Positions 9,141 through 21,858 of a stretch of DNA of 64,000 nucleotides are shown in pieces. Under the pieces are notes generated by a model that made no database searches, was not told the DNA's origin, and was given only the letters and a program-made list of their open reading frames with translations. Origin of the DNA: Pseudomonas triticifolii (GTDB lineage: Bacteria; Pseudomonadota; Gammaproteobacteria; Pseudomonadales; Pseudomonadaceae); the NCBI RefSeq assembly GCF_014358015.1, contig NZ_JACONV010000001.1:1015085-1079084 (forward strand). Reading direction: 5' to 3'. The translations under genes were made by a program, and so were the position numbers. Each line of letters starts with the position of its first letter. Position 1 is the first letter of the stretch.

Positions 9141-10358
9141 ATGCGCCGCGTCGTTATCACTGGTCTGGGTATTGTTTCCTGCTTGGGCAATGACAAAGAC
9201 ACCGTCACCGCTAACCTGCGTGCCAACCGCCCTGGCATCCGTTTCCAGCCCGAATATGCCGAAATGGGTCTACGCAGCCATGTTGCCGGCTCCATCGACC
9301 TCAACCTGGAAGAACTGATCGATCGCAAGATTTATCGCTTCGTCGGCCATGCGGCAGCCTATGCCTATCTGGCCATGAAAGACGCCATCGCAGACGCCGG
9401 CCTGACCGACGAGCAGGTTTCCAACGTGCGTACCGGCCTGATCGCTGGCAGCGGCGGCGCTTCGACGCTGAACCAGATGGAAGCGCTCGATATCCTGCGC
9501 GAAAAAGGCGTCAAGCGCGTAGGCCCTTACCGCGTTACGCGGACCATGGGCAGCACCGTTTCCGCATGCCTGGCCACACCGTTCAAGATCAAGGGCGTGA
9601 ACTACTCCATCTCGTCCGCCTGCGCCACCAGCGCTCACTGCATCGGCAACGCTGTCGAGCAGATCCAGCTGGGCAAGCAGGACATCGTGTTCGCCGGTGG
9701 TGGTGAAGAAGAGCACTGGAGCCAGTCGTTCCTGTTCGACGCCATGGGTGCGCTGTCCACCCAGTACAACGATACCCCTGAAAAGGCTTCCCGTGCCTAC
9801 GATGCCAAGCGTGACGGTTTCGTCATCGCCGGTGGCGGCGGCATGGTAGTGGTCGAGGAGCTGGAACACGCTCTGGCCCGTGGCGCCAAAATCTACGCCG
9901 AAATCGTCGGCTACGGCGCGACGTCCGATGGTTACGACATGGTCGCGCCAAGTGGCGAAGGCGCCATCCGCTGCATGCAGATGGCCTTGTCCACTGTTGA
10001 AGGCCCTATCGACTACCTCAACACCCACGGCACCTCGACCCCGGTCGGCGATGAGATGGAAATGAACGGCGTGCGTGCAGTCTTCGGCGACAACGCACCG
10101 GCGATCAGCTCCACCAAGAGTCTGTCGGGTCACTCCCTGGGCGCCGCTGGCGTGCATGAAGCGATCTACTGCCTGCTGATGATGGAAAACAACTTCATCG
10201 CAGGCTCGGCCAATATCGACGAGCTGGACCCGAAAGTCGCTGACATGCCTATCCTGCTCGAGACACGGGAAAACGCGAAGATCGACCAGGTCATGAGTAA
10301 CAGCTTTGGCTTCGGCGGCACCAACGCGACGCTGGTTCTGAAGCGCTATCAGGCGTAA
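9141..10358 (+). CDS. fabB: 3-oxoacyl-ACP synthase I
   Basis: A 405-residue beta-ketoacyl-ACP synthase I from ATG at 9141 ([18 protein letters not shown]). It elongates cis-3-decenoyl-ACP and so commits carbon to unsaturated fatty acids. The Cys-His-His triad is visible: Cys161 in [12 protein letters not shown], a histidine in [11 protein letters not shown] and one in [11 protein letters not shown]. It forms an operon with fabA (ten-base gap) and ends in a strong hairpin terminator. A longer in-frame start inside fabA (9060) is rejected because the conserved N-terminus begins at 9141. Confidence 0.97.
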   Translation: MRRVVITGLGIVSCLGNDKDTVTANLRANRPGIRFQPEYAEMGLRSHVAGSIDLNLEELIDRKIYRFVGHAAAYAYLAMKDAIADAGLTDEQVSNVRTGLIAGSGGASTLNQMEALDILREKGVKRVGPYRVTRTMGSTVSACLATPFKIKGVNYSISSACATSAHCIGNAVEQIQLGKQDIVFAGGGEEEHWSQSFLFDAMGALSTQYNDTPEKASRAYDAKRDGFVIAGGGGMVVVEELEHALARGAKIYAEIVGYGATSDGYDMVAPSGEGAIRCMQMALSTVEGPIDYLNTHGTSTPVGDEMEMNGVRAVFGDNAPAISSTKSLSGHSLGAAGVHEAIYCLLMMENNFIAGSANIDELDPKVADMPILLETRENAKIDQVMSNSFGFGGTNATLVLKRYQA

Positions 10359-10379
10359 CGACAAGCGTGTGCAAGACTG

Positions 10380-10406
10380 AAAAGGCGCCTTTCGAGGCGC
10401 CTTTTC
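10380..10406 (+). terminator. fabAB terminator
   Basis: Stem AAAAGGCGCC / GGCGCCTTTT with a six-base TTTCGA loop, followed by CTGTTTT, 21 bases after the fabB stop. A typical Rho-independent terminator. Confidence 0.9.
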
Positions 10407-10433
10407 TGTTTTAAACCTCAAACACCCGGGCGT

Positions 10434-10466
10434 CGCGGGAGCGAGCTTGCTCGCGAACGAGCAAGC
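10434..10466. repeat. single REP element
   Basis: A Pseudomonas REP-type sequence, GGGAGCGAGCTTGCTCGCGAA, directly after the fabAB terminator. Its 3' part forms a perfect nine-base stem, GCTTGCTCG / CGAGCAAGC, with a CGAA loop. No inverted partner is visible nearby, so this is a singlet rather than a REPIN. Confidence 0.75.
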
Positions 10467-10601
10467 GCTGACGCCATCGCCTATATGACGCGCACCATTG
10501 CCTTCGTAAGACACACCTACGTTCGTTTGCTGACATTTATCCCTCGCCCTCCCCGCGCTATGATTCCAGTCATTCCCTGACCCACCGTGGAGACCCGAAT
10601 C

Positions 10602-11453
10602 ATGCTGACCATCGTCCCACGCGCTGAAACGGTGGAAGGCCAGCCAATCCTGCGCCCCCTGCCCTCGGCACGCTGCCGCAGCGTCGGGCCGTTCGTGTTT
10701 TTCGACCATATGCTTGAGACGCAGTACTTGCCAGGCACAGGCATGGACATCCGCCAGCATCCGCACATCGGCCTGTCGACGCTGACCTACCTGCTGGAAG
10801 GCGAACTGCAGCACAAGGACAGCCTGGGCAGTGATCAGCGCGTTCAGGCAGGAGACGTGAGCTGGATGACGTCAGGCGCAGCCATAGCTCATATCGAGCG
10901 TACGCCCGAGCCCCTGAAAATCAGCGGCTCACGCCTGCACGGCCTGCAGGTCTGGCTGGCGTCACCCCGAGCACATGAACAAGGCCCCGGCCATTACAGT
11001 CATCACCCTGCACACAGCCTCCCGCAGAGCGACAGCATGGGCATTTTCATCCGCATGCTTGCAGGTGAAGGCTTTGGCCTGCAATCGCCCGTAAAAGTGC
11101 TCTCAGGCACGCTGTACGCCGAAATACGCCTGCAGACCGCCACAACGCTGGTGATTCCGACAGAACATCAGGAACGCGCGGTCTACGTTCTCAAGGGCGA
11201 TGCGTCACTGGACGGCATACCGATTGCCCCCTGCACACTGGTGGTGCTGGAACCGGGCGTCATCGTGAATCTGTGCGCGGAGAGCGAATGTCACGCCGTG
11301 CTCATAGGCGGTGCCCCTCTGGACGGGCCGCGCCGCATGAACTGGAACTTCGTGGCCAGCGACCCGGCGCTGATAGAAAACGCGCGAAATCGCTGGGCCT
11401 CAGGCGACTGGCCGACCGTTGCGGGAGAGCCCGGCCGGATCGAGTTACCTTGA
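10602..11453 (+). CDS. pirin family protein
   Basis: A 283-residue bicupin of the pirin family, from ATG at 10602, which has GGAGA at good spacing; an in-frame start at 10587 is less likely. The N-terminal cupin shows the metal-binding signature DIRQHPHIGLSTLTYLLEGE and later GDVSWMTSGAAIAHIER; the C-terminal half holds a second cupin with AVYVLKGDASLDG. Bacterial pirins are iron-binding proteins; some act as quercetinases and others bind metabolic enzymes. It stands alone, convergent with the dienelactone hydrolase gene, and its stop lies 13 bases from that gene's stop. Confidence 0.9.
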   Translation: MLTIVPRAETVEGQPILRPLPSARCRSVGPFVFFDHMLETQYLPGTGMDIRQHPHIGLSTLTYLLEGELQHKDSLGSDQRVQAGDVSWMTSGAAIAHIERTPEPLKISGSRLHGLQVWLASPRAHEQGPGHYSHHPAHSLPQSDSMGIFIRMLAGEGFGLQSPVKVLSGTLYAEIRLQTATTLVIPTEHQERAVYVLKGDASLDGIPIAPCTLVVLEPGVIVNLCAESECHAVLIGGAPLDGPRRMNWNFVASDPALIENARNRWASGDWPTVAGEPGRIELP

Positions 11454-11466
11454 ACGTCAGAACGGC

Positions 11467-12195
11467 TTAGTTGAACACTTCGCTCAACAGATCGTGCATG
11501 GACTTGAATGCACGATTCGCTACCTTCGCGTCGTACATCATCTTGCCCGGCACATTGGCATGCGGGTCAGTGAACGAGTGAAATGCACCGCCGTGGTTAT
11601 GCAATTGCCAATCGACGCCCGCTGCATTCATCTCGGCCTCGAACGCCGACAACTGCTCCTGAGGCACCATAGGGTCGGATGCACCGTTCAGAATCAGCAC
11701 CGAGCCTTTGATGTTGCCGGCATCGGCAGGGTTAGGCGTATCCAGCGTGCCGTGGAAGGAAATGGCCGCCTTGAGGTCAGCGCCGCTGCGCGCCAGTTCC
11801 AGCGAGCAGCAACCGCCGAAGCAGAAACCAAAAGTGGCGATGCGGTTGGCATCCAGCGAGACGCCCGCCTGACTCAGCAACAGATCCAGCCCTGCCTGCA
11901 TGCGCTTGCGCAGCAACGCACGATCGTTCTTCAGAGGCATCATCGCCTCGCCTGCCTCATCACCGTTGCCCGGGCGAATGTTCTGGCCGTAAAGGTCGAC
12001 CAGCAGCACTACGTAACCCTGCTCGGCCACAGCCTTGGCGATGTTCTCAGCGTCGTCGCTGACGCCCATCCAGTTGGGAGCCATCAACAGGCCCGGCCGG
12101 GAAGAGGTCACGTTTGCGTCATACACAAGACGACTCTCATAAGGCTGACCATCAATCTGGTGCGCTACGGAACGTACAGTAATCTTGCTGCTCAT
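11467..12195 (-). CDS. dienelactone hydrolase family protein
   Basis: A 242-residue dienelactone hydrolase-fold enzyme from ATG at 12195, preceded by AGGAG. The nucleophile is a cysteine in FGFCFGGCCSLE (Cys125), as in true dienelactone hydrolases; the acid is in LNGASDPMVPQE and the histidine in AFHSFTDPHANV. The family hydrolyses lactones and related esters. No aromatic-degradation genes surround it, so the role is probably detoxification or a promiscuous hydrolase rather than chlorocatechol metabolism. It lies downstream of htpG on the same strand, separated by a terminator. Confidence 0.88.
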   Translation of the reverse strand: MSSKITVRSVAHQIDGQPYESRLVYDANVTSSRPGLLMAPNWMGVSDDAENIAKAVAEQGYVVLLVDLYGQNIRPGNGDEAGEAMMPLKNDRALLRKRMQAGLDLLLSQAGVSLDANRIATFGFCFGGCCSLELARSGADLKAAISFHGTLDTPNPADAGNIKGSVLILNGASDPMVPQEQLSAFEAEMNAAGVDWQLHNHGGAFHSFTDPHANVPGKMMYDAKVANRAFKSMHDLLSEVFN

Positions 12196-12248
12196 CGCTG
12201 ACTCCTGATGATTTGAAAGGTGAGAAATACAGCCGTGAAAGATCAAAC

Positions 12249-12272
12249 AAAAAACCCGCCGAAGCGGGTTTT
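12249..12272 (-). terminator. htpG terminator
   Basis: On the minus strand the stem is AAAACCCGC / GCGGGTTTT with a four-base loop, followed by a run of T. It lies 15 bases after the htpG stop and separates htpG from the dienelactone hydrolase gene. Confidence 0.85.
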
Positions 12273-12286
12273 CTGTCACTCGGTCA

Positions 12287-14194
12287 TCAAACCGACAGTT
12301 CAACCAGCAACTTGTTCAAACGGCGAACGTAAGCGGCTGGATCCTTAAGGCTGTCGCCAGCGGCCAGCGCGGCCTGATCGAACAGGATGTGCGACAGGTC
12401 ACCAAAGCGCTCTTCGCTCTGCTCGGTGTCCAGCTTGCCGATCAGCGGGTGAGCCGGGTTGAATTCGAAGATCGGCTTGGAATCCGGAACCTTCTGACCG
12501 CTGGCTTCCAGAATCTGACGCATCTGCAGACCCATGTCCTGCTCGCCAATGGCCAGAATCGCTGGAGAATCAGTAAGACGGTGCGAAACACGCACTTCAC
12601 TTACCGACTCGCCCAAGGCGGCCTTGATACGCTCGATCAGGCCTTCCTTGTCCTTGGCAATCTCTTCCTGCGCCTTCTTGTCCTCTTCGGAATCAAGCTT
12701 GCCCAGATCCAGATCACCACGCGCCACGTCGACAAAGCCCTTGCCGTCGAAGTCGCTCAGGTAGCTCATCAGCCACTCGTCGATGCGGTCGGTCAGCAGC
12801 AGCACTTCGATGCCTTTCTTGCGGAAGACTTCAAGGTGCGGGCTGTTTTTGACCTGCGCCCAGGATTCGCCGGTCAGGTAGTAGATCTTGTCCTGACCTT
12901 CCTTGGCGCGCGCCAGGTACTCGGCCAGCGATACACTCTGCTCGCCGCTTTCGTCGGACGTTGAAGCGAAGCGCAGAAGGCCTGCGATCTTCTCTTTGTT
13001 GGCGAAATCTTCAGCCGGTCCTTCCTTGAGAACCTGACCGAAGTTTTTCCAGAAGCCCTTGTACTGCTCGGGCTCGTTCTTCGCCAGTTTCTCCAGCATG
13101 TCCAGCACACGCTTGGTCAGCGCCGACTTCATCGAGTCGATGATCGGGTCTTTCTGCAGGATTTCGCGAGACACGTTCAACGACAGGTCATTGGAATCGA
13201 CCACGCCTTTGATGAAGCGCATGTACAGCGGCAGGAACGACTCGGCCTGATCCATGACGAACACGCGCTGCACGTACAGCTTCAGACCACGCGGGGCTTC
13301 GCGCTGATACAGGTCGAACGGCGCACGGGCTGGCACGTACAACAGCGAGGTGTACTCCAGCTTGCCTTCAACCTTGTTGTGGCTCCAGCTCAGCGGGTTC
13401 TCGTAGTCGTGGGCGACGTGCTTGTAGAACTCCTGATATTCCTCGTCCTTCACGTCGGAACGGGAACGCGTCCACAGGGCGCTGGCGCGGTTGACGGTTT
13501 CCCACTCAAGCGCCGGAGCCTCTTCGCCTTCGGCCGCAGGAGCCTGCTCTTTAGGCAGCTCGATAGGCAGCGCGATGTGGTCGGAGTATTTCTTGATAAT
13601 GTTGCGCAGACGATAGCCGTCGGCAAACTCGTCTTCGCCGTCCTTGAGGTGCAGGACAATGCGCGTACCGCGCTCGGCTTTGTCCAGGGTCGCGACTTCG
13701 AACTCGCCTTCGCCTTTGGACGACCAGTGCACGCCTTCGCTTGCAGGCACGCCAGCGCGACGGCTGAACACTTCAACCTGATTGGCGACGATGAACGCCG
13801 AGTAGAAACCGACGCCGAACTGACCGATCAGGTGCGAGTCCTTCTTCTGGTCGCCCGACAGGTTTTTCATGAAATCTGCAGTGCCGGATTTGGCGATGGT
13901 ACCCAGGTGGGTGATCACATCTTCACGGCTCATACCAATGCCGTTGTCTTCGAGCGTGACGGTCTTGGCTTCCTTGTCAAAGCTCACGCGAATCTTCAGG
14001 TCAGCGCCACCTTCGAGCAGCTCTGGCCTGGACAGCGCTTCGAAACGCAATTTGTCGACCGCGTCAGACGCGTTCGAGATCAATTCGCGAAGGAAAATTT
14101 CCTTGTTGGAATACAGCGAATGGATCATGAGGTGCAGCAGCTGCTTTACCTCGGTCTGGAAGCCCAGGGTTTCCTTTTGAGTTTCCACACTCAT
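12287..14194 (-). CDS. htpG: molecular chaperone HtpG (Hsp90)
   Basis: A 635-residue bacterial Hsp90 from [16 protein letters not shown] codons at 14200 and 14194 both follow GGAG; 14194 gives the usual protein start and ten-base spacing. The GHKL ATP pocket is evident: [16 protein letters not shown], then [13 protein letters not shown] and [12 protein letters not shown]. The middle and C-terminal dimerisation domains follow. It folds and remodels client proteins in the cytoplasm with DnaK. A sigma-32 promoter lies about 80 bases upstream of the start. Confidence 0.97.
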   Translation of the reverse strand: MSVETQKETLGFQTEVKQLLHLMIHSLYSNKEIFLRELISNASDAVDKLRFEALSRPELLEGGADLKIRVSFDKEAKTVTLEDNGIGMSREDVITHLGTIAKSGTADFMKNLSGDQKKDSHLIGQFGVGFYSAFIVANQVEVFSRRAGVPASEGVHWSSKGEGEFEVATLDKAERGTRIVLHLKDGEDEFADGYRLRNIIKKYSDHIALPIELPKEQAPAAEGEEAPALEWETVNRASALWTRSRSDVKDEEYQEFYKHVAHDYENPLSWSHNKVEGKLEYTSLLYVPARAPFDLYQREAPRGLKLYVQRVFVMDQAESFLPLYMRFIKGVVDSNDLSLNVSREILQKDPIIDSMKSALTKRVLDMLEKLAKNEPEQYKGFWKNFGQVLKEGPAEDFANKEKIAGLLRFASTSDESGEQSVSLAEYLARAKEGQDKIYYLTGESWAQVKNSPHLEVFRKKGIEVLLLTDRIDEWLMSYLSDFDGKGFVDVARGDLDLGKLDSEEDKKAQEEIAKDKEGLIERIKAALGESVSEVRVSHRLTDSPAILAIGEQDMGLQMRQILEASGQKVPDSKPIFEFNPAHPLIGKLDTEQSEERFGDLSHILFDQAALAAGDSLKDPAAYVRRLNKLLVELSV

Positions 14195-14270
14195 GGTCAT
14201 CAAACTCCGATCTGGATGGTATAAGCCGCCACAGTGAGGCATGAGCCTGTGCGGCAGCGGGTAGTCATCA

Positions 14271-14298
14271 AAGTGGGGGCTGGGCAGAGGATTTCAAG
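14271..14298 (-). promoter_or_regulatory. sigma-32 (RpoH) promoter of htpG
   Basis: On the minus strand CTTGAAA (14292-14298) is followed after 13 bases by CCCCACTT (14271-14278). This fits the heat-shock consensus CTTGAAA-N11-16-CCCCATnT with one mismatch in the -10 box. The downstream gene is a known heat-shock chaperone, which supports the call. Confidence 0.85.
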
Positions 14299-14481
14299 GG
14301 CAGAAAAGATCAATCACCGACGACCCACCCTCATCTCGTCCGCGAGATGGGCGATGCGCTCCATTCGCAAGACTGTTTACCGGGCGGCGATCAAAGCGGG
14401 AACAGGCGGCCCCATCGGGGTTGCATCAGTAAAATGTAACGCCGCTAAAACAGGTGCCTGAAACAATCTATCAACGCGTTG

Positions 14482-14509
14482 GAACTTAATATCCGAGGGG
14501 GTGCTCTTA
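14482..14509 (+). promoter_or_regulatory. AlgU (sigma-E)-like promoter of the small lipoprotein gene
   Basis: GAACTT (14482-14487), a 17-base spacer, then TCTTA (14505-14509). The AlgU/RpoE consensus is GAACTT-N16-17-TCTGA, so the -35 box is perfect and the -10 box matches at four of five. It lies about 35 bases before the ATG of a lipoprotein, a typical envelope-stress target. Inferred from sequence only. Confidence 0.65.
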
Positions 14510-14542
14510 GCCACGTAGATAATCAATAAGGAGAAATACCCC

Positions 14543-14815
14543 ATGCGTAAATCTTTAGCCTATGCCTTGATGCTTTCTGCCACTCTGGGTCTTGCCGCCT
14601 GTGATAAAAAGTCTGAAAACACTCAGCAAGATGCCAACAAAGCAGCTCAACAATCCCAGGAGTCGATGGAGAAGGCTCAGGAAAAAGTGAACGATGCTGC
14701 CAAGGAAAGCCAGGAAGCCGCTCAGAAAAACGCAGAAGCGGCTCAGCAGCGCGCAACAGAAAACGCCAACAAGGCACCTGCCCCGGCGACTGAAGCCGCG
14801 CCAGCGACCAAGTAA
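14543..14815 (+). CDS. small Gln/Ala/Glu-rich lipoprotein
   Basis: A 90-residue lipoprotein with a strong ribosome site (AAGGAG). A signal peptide ends in the lipobox GLAAC, so Cys20 is acylated. The mature part is almost entirely polar, with heptad-like repeats of Ala, Gln, Lys and Glu (QQSQESMEKAQEKVNDAAKE) that predict one long helix or coiled coil, and ends in an Ala/Pro tail. The layout recalls Lpp/OprI-like or OsmE-era stress lipoproteins, but no domain is recognised. The residue after the cysteine is Asp (CDKK), which by the E. coli Lol +2 rule would favour inner-membrane retention; Pseudomonas rules differ. Function unknown. Confidence 0.85.
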   Translation: MRKSLAYALMLSATLGLAACDKKSENTQQDANKAAQQSQESMEKAQEKVNDAAKESQEAAQKNAEAAQQRATENANKAPAPATEAAPATK

Positions 14816-14839
14816 AGCCCCACGGCTTGCAGAACTATA

Positions 14840-14869
14840 AATAAAGCCCGCTCTTTGGCGGGCTTTATT
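14840..14869. terminator. bidirectional terminator, lipoprotein / brnQ
   Basis: Stem AATAAAGCCCGC / GGCGGGCTTTATT with a short loop. It lies between the lipoprotein stop (14815) and the brnQ stop (14896) and has A- and T-rich flanks on both sides, so it can serve both convergent genes. Confidence 0.88.
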
Positions 14870-14895
14870 GTGTGCGCTTTAAAAGATTTTCAACA

Positions 14896-16209
14896 TCACG
14901 CCAGGGCTTCGCTGGGCTTGCCTTTAATTCTGTCGACAACAACAGCGCCTGCCAACGTTATAACCGACGGAACTAACCATGCCAGACCTTGTTCACTCAG
15001 CGGCAAGTTAGCCAGCGCACCTGGCAAGTAATGAGTGAAGCCTGCACCCTTGATTGCGTCGATCAGGCCAAAGATCAACGAGACCAGCATGACGGGTGCC
15101 ACAACCCGCCCCTGACGCTGCCAGAAACCTTTGCAGAAACTCAGCGCGACCAGAACGATGCAAGGCGGGTAGATCGCGGTCAGGACCGGAATCGAAAACA
15201 GGATCAGATTGGTCAGACCCAGGTTCGAGACCAGCAGCGAGAACGCGGCCAGAAGCACGACCAGTGTTTTGTAGGAAAGCGGCAACACTTTGGCAAAATA
15301 CTCGGCACACGCGCAGGTCAGACCGACTGCCGTGACGAGACACGCCAGCGAGATCAGGACAGCAAGAAAACCGCTGCCCAGCGAACCAAAGGTGTGCTGT
15401 ACATAAGCATGCAGCACTGCCGCGCCATTGGTCGCGCCAGCCGCCACGGCATGGCTGCCGGAGCCGAGGCGGAACAGGCTGATGTAGACCAGCGCCAATC
15501 CGACGCCTGCAATCAGCCCGGCGATGATCGCGTAGCGCGTGATCAGCCGTGGCGACTCGACACCACGTGACCGAATGGCGTTGACGATAACGATGCCGAA
15601 AACCAGCGCACCCAGCGTGTCCATGGTCAGGTAACCATTGATGAAGCCTTGGGAAAACGGTGCAGCCGCGTAGGCAGGCTCAGCCGTTCCGATATCGCCC
15701 GCTGGCAGGGCAAAGGCGGCGATGCCAAGGATCGCCAGCGCGAGGATCTTCAGCGGTGCGAGAAAGCGCCCTACCGTGTCGAGCAGACGGCCCGGGTACA
15801 ACGATACCCAGAACACCACCAGAAAATAGACCAGGCTATACAGTGCCAGCGCCATCGGGCTGTCACCTGTCAGCGGGGCCAGTCCAACCTCGAAGGACAC
15901 CGTGGCCGTACGCGGGGTGGCGAACAATGGACCGACCGCCAGGTAACACACCGCGGCCAGAATGCCGCCCGCCACTTTGCCGATCGGGCTGCTCAGCGCA
16001 TCCATCGCGCCGCCGACCCTGGCCAGGGCAATCACTGTCACCACTGGCAGGCCCACCGCGGTGACCAGAAAGCCCAGCGCGGCGATCCACACATGCGGCC
16101 CGGCCTGAAGGCCGACAATCGGCGGGAAGATAATATTGCCTGCCCCGACAAACAGAGCGAACGTCATAAAGCCAAGTGCCAGGATGTCCTGACCTTTCAA
16201 CACTTTCAT
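14896..16209 (-). CDS. brnQ: branched-chain amino acid:Na+ symporter
   Basis: A 437-residue LIVCS-family carrier from ATG at 16209 ([20 protein letters not shown]). About twelve membrane helices are visible, and the signature [18 protein letters not shown] near residue 20 is typical of BrnQ/BraB. It imports leucine, isoleucine and valine with sodium across the inner membrane. The upstream open frame to 16371 is not conserved-looking and is excluded. The ribosome site is weak. From memory, P. aeruginosa has the same arrangement, with braB next to sucD. Confidence 0.93.
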   Translation of the reverse strand: MKVLKGQDILALGFMTFALFVGAGNIIFPPIVGLQAGPHVWIAALGFLVTAVGLPVVTVIALARVGGAMDALSSPIGKVAGGILAAVCYLAVGPLFATPRTATVSFEVGLAPLTGDSPMALALYSLVYFLVVFWVSLYPGRLLDTVGRFLAPLKILALAILGIAAFALPAGDIGTAEPAYAAAPFSQGFINGYLTMDTLGALVFGIVIVNAIRSRGVESPRLITRYAIIAGLIAGVGLALVYISLFRLGSGSHAVAAGATNGAAVLHAYVQHTFGSLGSGFLAVLISLACLVTAVGLTCACAEYFAKVLPLSYKTLVVLLAAFSLLVSNLGLTNLILFSIPVLTAIYPPCIVLVALSFCKGFWQRQGRVVAPVMLVSLIFGLIDAIKGAGFTHYLPGALANLPLSEQGLAWLVPSVITLAGAVVVDRIKGKPSEALA

Positions 16210-16525
16210 TGCGAAGGACCACACAAAATCGAGATAAGGGAATTGACGCCACCCATGAATGAGGTGAACGCAGCCCGTCAGCGTAAGACGTGGCAGTACC
16301 TTGCGACGTGCCCCTCGTGAGGGCGACGCAAAAACGGGGCACAGGGTAGCGAACTCAGGCAATAAATGCACTGTTGGAGGGCGAACTTCCGATATACGCC
16401 CTTAATAAGCGCATCCATGCATCACAGCGAATACAGGTCCGCGAGATATACCCCCGCGCCTTGGGAACAGCACCTCTCGGTCCGCCCCTATCAAACACCT
16501 GTAACCCGCTGAAGAAAATCATTGC
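16210..16525. other. brnQ upstream region
   Basis: About 315 bases between the brnQ start and a REP pair. I see no convincing promoter, RNA gene or open frame; several short open frames here lack ribosome sites. Confidence 0.4.
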
Positions 16526-16615
16526 GTGGGAGCGGACTTGTCCGCGAATGCAGTAGTTCTGCTACTGCATCTTCATCGGATTTACCGGCCTTTTCGCGGA
16601 CACGTCCGCTCCCAC
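16526..16615. repeat. REPIN: inverted REP pair with a nested hairpin
   Basis: Two inverted copies of a REP sequence, GTGGGAGCGGACTTGTCCGC (from 16526) and its reverse complement ending CCGCTCCCAC (to 16615). Between them is a perfect nine-base hairpin, ATGCAGTAG / CTACTGCAT (16548-16570). Outside the pair, CTGAAGAA (16509-16516) and TTCTTCAG (16626-16633) add an outer inverted repeat. The layout is that of a REPIN mobilised in trans by a RAYT-type transposase; no such transposase is in this window. Confidence 0.85.
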
Positions 16616-16684
16616 ACATTCACGCTTCTTCAGTGGCTTACAGATGGCTTGCTCGAGGGCGCTTTTCTCAATCACCAGAATGCA

Positions 16685-16710
16685 CAAAGGCCACCCGAAG
16701 GTGGCCTTTG
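16685..16710 (-). terminator. terminator of the suc operon
   Basis: Stem CAAAGGCCACC / GGTGGCCTTTG with a four-base loop, 27 bases after the sucD stop. The T-run on the minus strand is short, but the stem is perfect. Confidence 0.75.
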
Positions 16711-16737
16711 CTGATTGCTCGAAAAAGTAAGCGAAGC

Positions 16738-17618
16738 TTACTTGGTCGGCCAACCGGTCAGCTCGGCCAGGGCCTTGCCGATGTCTGCCAGGGAACGAAC
16801 GGTTTTCACGCCCGCATCCTGCAGTGCAGCGAATTTCTCGTCTGCAGTACCTTTACCGCCGGAGATGATTGCGCCCGCATGGCCCATGCGCTTGCCCGGA
16901 GGAGCAGTCACACCTGCGATGTAGGAAACAACCGGCTTGGTCACGTGTGCCTTGATGTAGGCAGCCGCTTCTTCTTCAGCCGAACCGCCGATCTCGCCGA
17001 TCATGACGATCGCTTCGGTCTTCGGGTCTTCCTGGAACAGCTTCAGGATGTCGATGAAGTTGGAGCCCGGGATCGGGTCACCACCGATACCAACGCAGGT
17101 GGACTGACCGAAACCGGCGTCAGTGGTCTGCTTGACCGCTTCGTAGGTCAGGGTGCCGGAACGCGACACGATACCGACCTTGCCTGGCAAGTGAATGTGA
17201 CCTGGCATGATGCCGATCTTGCACTCGCCCGGAGTGATGACGCCTGGGCAGTTAGGACCGATCAGGACCACACCCAGCTCGTCACACTTGACCTTGGCTT
17301 CCAGCATATCGATGGTCGGGATACCTTCGGTGATGCAGACGATCAGCTTGATGCCGGCGAATGCAGCTTCCAGGATCGAATCTTTGCAGAAAGGAGCCGG
17401 AACGTAGATAACCGAAGCATCGGCGCCAGTGGTGGCGACAGCTTCTGCAACCGTGTTGAACACCGGCAGGTTCAGGTGCGTAGTGCCACCCTTGCCTGGG
17501 GTCACGCCGCCAACCATTTTAGTGCCGTAGGCAATGGCTTGTTCGGAGTGGAAGGTACCTTGCGAACCAGTGAAACCCTGGCAGATAACCTTGGTGTCTT
17601 TATTGATCAGGACGCTCA

Positions 17619-17619
<1 letters not shown>
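16738..17619 (-). CDS. sucD: succinyl-CoA synthetase alpha subunit
   Basis: A 293-residue alpha subunit of succinyl-CoA synthetase. With SucC it converts succinyl-CoA to succinate and makes a nucleoside triphosphate. The N-terminal CoA-binding Rossmann domain includes [15 protein letters not shown], and the active-site histidine that is phosphorylated lies in the conserved [10 protein letters not shown]. Its ATG overlaps the TAA of sucC by one base (TAATG), so it is coupled to sucC. It is the last gene of the sdh-suc operon, followed by a terminator. Confidence 0.97.
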
Positions 17620-18785
<1,166 letters not shown>

Positions 18786-18991
18786 GCTTATTACCGTCTT
18801 CGTTTAGGTACTGCGCATTCGGTGCTGCACGTCAGCGTGCCGCACCACCTGTGACCGCTACTCCGGGTGGACCCCGACAATATCGCTAGACATTGCCGAG
18901 GCCGCCTGGGAGGTCGAGTCCGACGCAGATTCCGCGGTAAGCCCTGCTGGCAGGACTCACGACGGGCACTGCATCGTGGTTTCTTGTTGTC

Positions 18992-20491
<1,500 letters not shown>

Positions 20492-20596
20492 TCACTGACT
20501 TGCGACCAATTCATAAGATGCAACACACCAGCCTCGGGCTGCACACCAACGGACCTGACAACCCGGTCCGACAGGAGGCAACCCTCGGCCGCTTCA

Positions 20597-21817
20597 TCAG
20601 ATATCCAGCAGAAGACGAGCCGGGTCTTCCAGCAGGTTCTTGATGGTAACGAGGAAGGTTACTGCTTCTTTACCGTCGATCAAACGGTGATCGTAGGACA
20701 GCGCCAGATACATCATCGGGCGAATCACAACCTGACCGTTGACTGCCATAGGACGCTGCAGAATGTTGTGCATGCCCAGAATGGCGGCCTGCGGCGGGTT
20801 GACGATCGGCGTCGACATCATCGAACCGAAGGTACCACCGTTGGTGATGGTGAACGTGCCGCCGGTCATCTCATCGATGGACAGCTTGCCGTCACGCGCC
20901 TTCTTGCCGAAGGTGGCGATGCCGCCTTCGATTTCAGCCAGACTCATGTGCTCGGCGTTACGCAGAACCGGTACAACCAGACCGCGGTCGCTGGACACTG
21001 CAACGCCTACGTCGGCGTAGCCGTGGTAAACGATATCGGAACCGTCGATCGACGCGTTGACTGCAGGGAAACGCTTCAGCGCTTCGGTGGCGGCCTTGAC
21101 GAAGAACGACATGAAGCCCAGACGCACACCGTTGTGGGACTTCTCGAACAGGTCCTTGTACTTAGAACGCAGTGCCATGACTTCAGTCATGTCCACTTCG
21201 TTGAAGGTGGTGAGCATGGCCATGTTCGATTGAGCTTCAACCAGACGCTTGGCGACCGTTGCACGCACGCGGGTCATCGGCACGCGCTTCTCGGTGCGGT
21301 CGCCAGCGGCAACAACAGGAGCGGCAGCGGCAGCAGGCTTGGCAGCAGGCGCAGCGGCTGGAGCGGATTTCTTCGCTTCGATGGCCGCGACCAGATCTTC
21401 CTTGGTGATACGGCCGTCTTTACCAGTGCCCTTGACGCTGGCCAGGTTGATACCGTTTTCTTCAGCCAGCTTGCGAGCGGCAGGCGCTGCAATTGGATCT
21501 TCGTCGTCAGCAACGGATGCAGCAGCAGGCGCCGATGCAGCGGCAGGAGCAGCTGCGGCAGGAGCGGCCGATGCGGTAGCACCAGCGTCAAGCGTTGCAA
21601 TCAGTTCATTGGACAGGACAACTTCGCCCTCGCCTTTTACGATCGATGCCAGCACGCCGTCAGCTTCGGCCAGAACTTCGAGGACAACCTTGTCAGTCTC
21701 GATGTCGACCAGCAGCTCGTCACGTTTTACCGCTTCGCCCGGTTGCTTGTGCCACTTGGAAATGGTGCCGTCGGCAACGGATTCCGGGAAAGAGGGGGCT
21801 TTGATCTCGATAGCCAT
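20597..21817 (-). CDS. sucB: dihydrolipoyl succinyltransferase (E2)
   Basis: A 406-residue E2 of 2-oxoglutarate dehydrogenase, from ATG at 21817 ([17 protein letters not shown]). One lipoyl domain with the lipoylated lysine in [11 protein letters not shown] (Lys43), an Ala/Pro-rich flexible linker around residues 80-110, a small E1/E3-binding domain ([18 protein letters not shown]), a second Ala/Pro-rich linker, and a C-terminal catalytic domain with [10 protein letters not shown]. The single lipoyl domain is normal for SucB. It transfers the succinyl group to CoA. It is preceded by sucA with a 41-base gap. Confidence 0.97.
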   Translation of the reverse strand: MAIEIKAPSFPESVADGTISKWHKQPGEAVKRDELLVDIETDKVVLEVLAEADGVLASIVKGEGEVVLSNELIATLDAGATASAAPAAAAPAAASAPAAASVADDEDPIAAPAARKLAEENGINLASVKGTGKDGRITKEDLVAAIEAKKSAPAAAPAAKPAAAAAPVVAAGDRTEKRVPMTRVRATVAKRLVEAQSNMAMLTTFNEVDMTEVMALRSKYKDLFEKSHNGVRLGFMSFFVKAATEALKRFPAVNASIDGSDIVYHGYADVGVAVSSDRGLVVPVLRNAEHMSLAEIEGGIATFGKKARDGKLSIDEMTGGTFTITNGGTFGSMMSTPIVNPPQAAILGMHNILQRPMAVNGQVVIRPMMYLALSYDHRLIDGKEAVTFLVTIKNLLEDPARLLLDI

Positions 21818-21858
21818 TATCTGTAATTCCTTAATTCGGTTTCTAATGCTCGAAGGCG

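Larger units (their letters stand above)
14195..14542. other. htpG / lipoprotein divergent intergenic region
   Basis: About 350 bases holding a minus-strand sigma-32 promoter for htpG (14271-14298) and a plus-strand AlgU-like promoter for the lipoprotein (14482-14509). I see no gene or RNA between them. Confidence 0.6.

Noticed and set aside
14895..16371. Longer N-terminus for brnQ (to 16371)
   Set aside because: The added 54 residues are polar and unlike the family, which begins with MKxLKGxDxLALGFM.
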